From positions 66,041,850-66,105,849 of the forward strand of contig CM075770.1 of assembly GCA_037974665.1 (NCBI GenBank): 64,000 nucleotides of DNA, in the 5' to 3' direction. Origin of the DNA: Ehretia macrophylla. Its lineage: Eukaryota > Streptophyta > Magnoliopsida > Boraginales > Ehretiaceae. Of the stretch, positions 58,991-64,000 are shown piece by piece. Below the pieces are notes generated by a model. The model worked only from the letters and a program-made list of their open reading frames with translations. It searched no databases and was not told where the DNA came from. A program made the position numbers and the translations under genes. Every line of letters starts with the position of its first letter. The stretch's first letter is position 1.

Positions 58991-59546
58991 ATCAAGTTGA
59001 TGCCACAATTCCTTTATGTGTTAACGGTTCACAGTCCCAGCCTAGAGAGATGGCCCGTTCAGAAGGCCCAATGGCTTAACGACAACCCATCCGCTTCAAC
59101 AACGTATCAACCTCGTAAGACGTGATATCGATGCGTTGTAGGGCCCTCTAGTGTCCCGCGAGTTAGGTTTTCATCCTTTTAACAGCTCACGACGTACGAT
59201 TCGAGACGAAAAAATAGTGCAAAAGAATAATAGTGGCCCACAACTAATGAAAACGTATGATTTTGGGATCCAAAAATGGGCACAGCGAGCAAGCTCGCTA
59301 CCCTGGTCGTAGAGCTCTCAGAGAGCTTTGCAACGGTATGCTGTGCGGATAACTCCTTACGAATCAAATGTTATGGGCACCGAGATGACGGAGACCTAGT
59401 CACAAGCCCTACGCGCTCGGTTTGCGGGCTCAGCCTCCACGTGGAGCGAAGTTGTCTTGCCCAATGTGCCGTGGGATTCGATAATAGAAATGTGGTGGAT
59501 AAAGTATCTTGGCAACCCTAACCGGAGTTAAAAAAATTTAAAAGGG

Positions 59547-59664
59547 GGGTGCAACACGAGGACTTCCCAGGGGGTCACCCATCCTTGTACTACTCTCGCC
59601 CAAGCACGCTTAACTTCGGAGTTCTAATGTGATCCAGTGCATTAGTGCTGGTATGATCACACCC
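59547..59664 (-). rRNA. 5S rRNA gene, copy 44 (type A unit)
   Basis: 118 nt with about 5 substitutions, four of them shared with copy 47. Boxes A and C are intact. Confidence 0.95.
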
Positions 59665-60224
59665 GTCAAGTTGAGGGCACAATTCCTTTATGTGTTAACG
59701 GTTCACAGTCCCAGCCTAGAGAGATAGCCCATTCAGAAGGCCCAATGGGCTTAACGACAACCCATCTGCTTGAACAACGTAGCATCCTCGCAAGATGTGA
59801 TATCGACACGTTGTAGGGCCCTCTAATGTCCCGCGGGTAAGGTTTTCATCCCTTTAACAGCTCACGACGTACGATCCGAGACAGAAAAAAAGAGCAAAAG
59901 AAGAAAAATGGCCCGAAACATATGAAAACGTTCGATTTTGGGCTCTAAAAAGGGGACAGTGAGCAAGTTGGATGCCCCCCGTCATAGAGCTCTCGGGGAG
60001 CTTTGCAACGGTATGCTGTGCGTCGTGTAACTCCTTACGGACCAAAAGTTATGGGCACCGGAGTGACAGAGACTTAGTCACAAGCTCTACGGCCTCGGTT
60101 TGCGAGCCCAGCCTCCACGTGAAGCGAAGTTGTCTTGCCGCAGGTGCTGAGGGATCCGATAATAGAAATGTGGTGGATAAAGTATCTTGGCAACCCTAAC
60201 TGGAGGAAAAAAAATTGAAAAGGG

Positions 60225-60342
60225 AGGCACAACACGAGGACTTCCAAGGGGGTCATCCATCCTAGTACTACTTTCGCCCAAGCACGCTTAACTTTGGAGT
60301 TTTGATGGGATTCGGTGCATTAGTGCTGGTATGATCACACCC
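60225..60342 (-). rRNA. 5S rRNA gene, copy 45
   Basis: 118 nt with about 10 substitutions, including three in the last five transcribed bases and one in box C. It is associated with a B-type spacer but differs from copies 46 and 48. Confidence 0.93.
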
Positions 60343-60884
60343 GTCAAGTTGAGGGCACAATTCCTTTATGTGTTAACGGTTCACAGTCCCAGCCTAGAGA
60401 GATAGCCCATTCAGAAGGCCCAGTGGGCTTAACGACAACCCATGTACTTGAACAACACAGCAGCCTCGCAAGATGTGATATCGACACGTTGTAGGGCCCT
60501 CTAATGTCCCGCGGGTAAGGTTTTCATCCTTTTAACAGCTCACGACATACGATCCGAGACAGAAAAAAAGAGCAAAAGAAGAAAAATGGCCCGAAACAGA
60601 TGAAAACGTTCGATTTTGGGCTCTAAAAAGGGGACAGTGAGCAAGTTGGCTGCCCCCGTCGTAGAGCTCTCGGAGAGCTTTGCAACGGTATGCTGTGCGT
60701 GGCGTAACTCCTTACGGATCAAAAGTTATGGGCACCGGAGCGACGGAGACCTGGTCACAAGCCCTACGTCCTCGGTTTGCAGGGCCCAGCCTGCACGTGA
60801 GGCGAAGTTATCTTGCCCAAGGTGCCGTGGGATTCGATAATAGAAATGTGGTGGATAAAGTATCTTGGCAACCCTAACCGGAGC

Positions 60885-60899
60885 AAAAAAAATTGAAAA
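60885..60899 (-). terminator. Pol III T-run terminators of 5S (example, copy 46)
   Basis: On the minus strand TTTT begins 4 bases after the gene, followed 3 bases later by eight T residues. The same double run is found in every unit, with 7-9 T residues in the second. Confidence 0.85.
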
Positions 60900-60902
60900 G
60901 GG

Positions 60903-61019
60903 GGGTGCAACACGAGGACTTCCCAAGGGTCACCCATCCTAGTACTACTCTCGCCCAAGCACGCTTAACTTCGGAGTTCTGATGGGATCCGGTGCATTAG
61001 TGCTGGTATGATCGCACCC
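60903..61019 (-). rRNA. 5S rRNA gene, copy 46 (best copy)
   Basis: 117 nt. It matches the window consensus except for one missing base in the C-run just after box C, and it is identical to copy 48. Box A, intermediate element, box C and both ends are intact. In gene orientation it begins GGGTGCGATCATACCAGCAC. Component of the large ribosomal subunit, transcribed by RNA polymerase III with TFIIIA bound to the internal boxes. Confidence 0.98.
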
Positions 61020-61050
61020 GTCAAGTTGAGGGCACAATTCCTTTATGTGT
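61020..61050 (-). promoter_or_regulatory. 5S upstream promoter elements (example, copy 46)
   Basis: On the minus strand CATAAA lies at -28 to -23 (61042-61047), GC at -14/-13 (61032-61033) and C at -1. These are the positions of the TATA-like box, GC dinucleotide and C described for plant 5S genes. The sequence is conserved in most units. Confidence 0.85.
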
Positions 61051-61579
61051 TAACGGTTCACAGTCCCAGCCTAGAGAGATGGCCCGTTTAGAAGGCCCAA
61101 TCGGCTTAACGACAACCCATCCACTTCAACAACGCAGGATCCTTGCAAGACTTGATATCGACGCGTTGTAGGGCCCTCTATTGTCACACAAGTAAGGTTG
61201 TCGTCCTTTTAACAGCTCACGACGTACGATCCGGGATGAAAAAATAGAGCAAAAGAAGAAAAGTGGCCCGAAACTAATGAAAACGTTCGATTTTGGGCTC
61301 CAAAGACGGGCACAGAAAGCAAGCTAGCTGCCCCCGTCGTAGAGATCTCGGAGAGCTTTGCAACGGTATGCTGTGCACCGCGTAACTCCTTACGAATCAA
61401 ATGTTATGGGCACTGAGGCGACGGAGACCTGGTCACACACCCTACGCGCTCGGTTTGCGGGCCCAGCCTCCACGTGGAGCGAAGTTGTCATGCCCAAGGT
61501 GCCGTGGGATTCGATAATAGAAATGTGGTGGATAAAGTATCTTGGCAACCGTAACCGAAGCAAAATAAATTGAAAAGGG
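61020..61579 (-). other. Representative 5S intergenic spacer (560 bp)
   Basis: In order from the gene start: upstream promoter, site II-like words, a middle region with the AGCTCTC palindrome (one base changed here), a CACGTG-like word in most units, a telo-box-like AACCGTAACC (usually AACCCTAACC), and the T-run terminators of the next gene. Frames of 63-73 codons are present but are not coding. Confidence 0.85.
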
Positions 61580-61697
61580 GGGTGCAACACGAGGACTTCC
61601 CAGGGGGTCACCCATCCTTGTATTACTCTCGCCCAAGCACGCTTAACTTCGGAGTTCTAATGTGATCCAGTGCATTAGTGCTGGTATGATCGCACCC
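61580..61697 (-). rRNA. 5S rRNA gene, copy 47 (type A unit)
   Basis: 118 nt with about 5 substitutions, four of them identical to copy 44. Boxes A and C are intact. Confidence 0.95.
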
Positions 61698-62256
61698 GTC
61701 AAGTTGGGGGCACAATTCCTTTATGTGTTAACGGTTCACAGTCCCAGCCTAGAGAGATAGCCCATTCAGAAGGCCCAATGGGCTTAACGAAAACCCATCT
61801 ACTTGAACAACGCAGCATCCTCGCAAGATGTGATATCGACACGTTGTAGGGCCCTCTAATGTCCAGCGGGTAAGGTTTTCATCCTTTTAACAGCTCACGA
61901 CGTACGATCCGAGATAGAAAAAAAGAGTAAAAGAAGAAAAGTGTCCCGAAACAGATGAAAACGTTCGATTTTGGGCTCTAAAAAGGGGACACCGAGCAAG
62001 TTGGCTGCCCCCGTCGTAGAGCTCTCGGAGACCTTTGCAACGGTATGCTGTGCGTGGCATAACTCCTTACGGATCAAAAGTTATGGGCACCGGAGCGACG
62101 GAGACCTGGTCACAAGCCCTACGTCCTCGATTTGCGGGCCCAGCCTCCACGTGAGGCGAAGTTGTCTTGCCCAAGGTGCCGTGGGATTCGATAATAGAAA
62201 TGTGGTGGATAAAGTATCTTGGCAACCCTAACCGGAGCAAAAAAAATTGAAAAGGG

Positions 62257-62373
62257 GGGTGCAACACGAGGACTTCCCAAGGGTCACCCATCCTAGTACT
62301 ACTCTCGCCCAAGCACGCTTAACTTCGGAGTTCTGATGGGATCCGGTGCATTAGTGCTGGTATGATCGCACCC
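62257..62373 (-). rRNA. 5S rRNA gene, copy 48
   Basis: 117 nt, identical to copy 46, 1354 bp away. It is the last gene before the right-hand LTR, which inserted 466 bp upstream. Confidence 0.98.
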
Positions 62374-62839
62374 GTCAAGTTGAGGGCACAATTCCTTTAT
62401 GTGTTAACGGTTCACAGTCCCAGCCTAGAGAGATGGCCCGTTCCGAAGGCCCAATGGGCTTAACAACAACCCATCCACTTCAACAACGCAGGATCCTTGC
62501 AAGACTTGATATCGACGCGTTGTAGGGCCCTCTAATGTCCCGCGAGTAAAGTTGTCGTCCTTTTAGTAGCCCACGACGTACGATCCGGGAAGAAAAAATA
62601 GAGCAAAAGAAGAAAAGTGGCCCAAAAGTAATGAAAACGTTGGATTTTGGGCTCCAAAAAATGGCACAGAAAGTAAGCTAGCTGCCCCCGTCGTAGAGAT
62701 CTCGGAGAGCTTTGCAACGGTATGTTGTGCACCGCGTAACTCCTTACGAATCAAATGTTATGTGCACCGAGGCGACGGAGACCTGGTCACAAGCCCTACT
62801 AGCTCGGTTTGCGGGCCCAGCCTCCACGTGGAGCGAAGT

Positions 62840-64000
62840 TGTGAGGCCCGACCCCGATTTGCATACGAAACCTAGCTTCGTGTGCCCTAACCTAGATTTG
62901 CGTGCTACGACCTAGGTTTAAGAATTGTGTTCATTTTATGTGCCATGCATTGAATTACGTGCATTCATTTGGGATTGCGTGTATTTACTCGAAAAACGTG
63001 CGTCAGTCTCGTAGTTCGTGTCCTATCTCGTAGTGCGTGCCCTAGACCTAGGAAAGCGTGCCTTCACGCTCATTAAGAAAGCATCTTTCACGAAGCACTA
63101 GACTATTAAACAATCCTACAAAATCCACTAACAATATAATAATCCAAATTCCATTCACTAGAAGACAAAAAGGTACCAAACACTAGACATTCCTTATTCT
63201 TTATTCTTTGTTCATTTTGCATTTTCAACACACAACAATTAACACCCAAAAGATGACACAAATTCAGCCATTTTATTAGCCTTGGCCGACCATACCATGG
63301 TCTTGCACAAGGTTTGAGCAAAATTTCTTTATTCTAATGCATGCCATGACAACTTATGACACAAAGGCATTAAAAATTGCTCAAAAATCCTTCCACTTGC
63401 ACAAATTTCGGCCACTTCATCCTTGCCCATCCTAGAAATTTCAAAATATCATATTGGAGACACAAATGCAGAATTTTTGAAGCCCAAGGCCGACATTCCC
63501 CTTGAAGATGCAAAAAAAGCTTCCTTGTTTGTCATTTTCTTCATTTCTTTCTTCACATTTCTCTTTCCTCTTCATTCTCTCTCTCCATTTTCGGTTCTTG
63601 GCTGAGTTTTCTACCTCCTTGGGTTGTCTTCATCACATCTTGGTTGAGCAAGGTCGAAGAGCAATCGAGAAATCCAAGCAAACAAGCTAGAGCTCGAAAT
63701 TTCTCTTGCATGTGCATTTGAAGCTCCATTTCGGCCTAGGTGAGTTACTGAGCATCCATTTCTTTTCTTCAAGTTCTAATTACTTTCATGCACTAAGAGA
63801 TTGCTTATTAAGCTAGGAAAAATAGAGAAAAACTAGTAGGTTTTCGGCTAGGCAAAGGAAAGGAGAAGATTTGAGCTTCAACAAGGTTGTTGTGCATCTT
63901 TTGATTGATTGCAAAGGTGAGGGTTAAAAGCTTTTGAAAACTCTTTGAAATTTCACATGCATGTTCATAAATGTGTATATTTGCTTCTGTATTTGAGTTA
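62840..64000 (+). mobile_element. Family A LTR, partial (runs off the window)
   Basis: Starts TGTGAGGCCCGACCCCG directly after GAAGT (62835-62839), the presumed target duplication. It follows the family A order: GCAC minisatellite to about 63075, a CT-rich tract at 63530-63590, then the block with GGTGAGTTACTGAGC. Only the first 1161 bp are visible, so it may be a solo LTR or the 5' LTR of a complete element. Confidence 0.93.

Larger units (their letters stand above)
58087..62839 (-). repeat. 5S rDNA tandem array, block 6
   Basis: Seven 5S genes. Intervals are 614, 674, 678, 678, 677 and 677 bp; the short one is due to a loss of about 60 bp near 58615. From about 58500 the spacers fall into two types, A (GAATCAAATGTTATG..., 58690, 59355, 61395, 62750) and B (GGGGACAGTGAGC or close, 59950, 60630, 61985), and the last four units form A-B pairs repeating every 1354-1355 bp. 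Confidence 0.97.

Noticed and set aside
3997..62839. CRISPR-like or satellite array
   Set aside because: The repeated unit contains a full 5S rRNA gene with Pol III signals, which explains the periodicity.
1..64000. Naming the plant species
   Set aside because: 5S coding sequence is too conserved, and spacer and LTR sequences were not recognised. A database search of the spacer would decide.

Overview
The window is nuclear DNA of a flowering plant, most likely heterochromatic. It holds a long head-to-tail array of 5S ribosomal RNA genes, all on the minus strand, broken up by LTR retrotransposons. The plant assignment rests on the roughly 118-nt 5S sequence, which has the angiosperm-type internal promoter (box A, intermediate element, box C), and on retrotransposons primed by initiator tRNA-Met. 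I cannot name the species. I see no convincing protein-coding gene. The many 60-177 codon open frames are read-through of 5S spacers or of LTRs.

Layout: 1-3996 is the left part of a minus-strand LTR retrotransposon (internal domain, primer-binding site, 2.5-kb LTR). 3997-11485 is 5S block 1 (11 copies). 11486-18430 is a solo LTR of family A, itself split by a 3.36-kb solo LTR of another family (14924-18284). 18431-22945 is 5S block 2 (6 copies plus the first 8 bases of a split one). 22946-26568 is a family A solo LTR inserted inside a 5S gene. 26569-26746 is a 178-bp island of 5S DNA. 26747-30484 is a further family A solo LTR. 30485-34639 is 5S block 4 (6 copies). 34640-35169 is a complete 530-bp TRIM element. 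35170-46929 is 5S block 5 (17 copies). 46930-58086 is a complete family A element of LARD type (4.2-kb and 4.1-kb LTRs around a 2.85-kb non-coding interior). 58087-62839 is 5S block 6 (7 copies). 62840-64000 is the start of another family A LTR that runs off the window.

The 5S repeat unit is very regular, 676-679 bp in nearly all intervals once insertions are removed, with a spacer of about 560 bp. I count 48 gene copies. Each unit has plant 5S external signals: a TATA-like CATAAA at about -28, GC at -14/-13, C at -1, and T-runs just 3' of the gene. No copy matches the window consensus exactly. The best (60903-61019 and 62257-62373) lack one base, and most carry 4-12 substitutions, many of them CpG to TpG/CpA. 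The array therefore looks like a methylated, largely decaying 5S locus, although many copies could still be transcribed. Neighbouring units share private variants, and the right end shows a two-unit (about 1354 bp) duplication, so local unequal exchange or conversion has been active.

The retrotransposons give a layered history. Insertions with 5-bp target duplications were followed by LTR-LTR recombination (at least four solo LTRs against one full-length element), nesting, and changes inside the LTRs: a 72-bp repeat at 1, 2 or 3 copies, a 184-bp duplication, and a mosaic U3.
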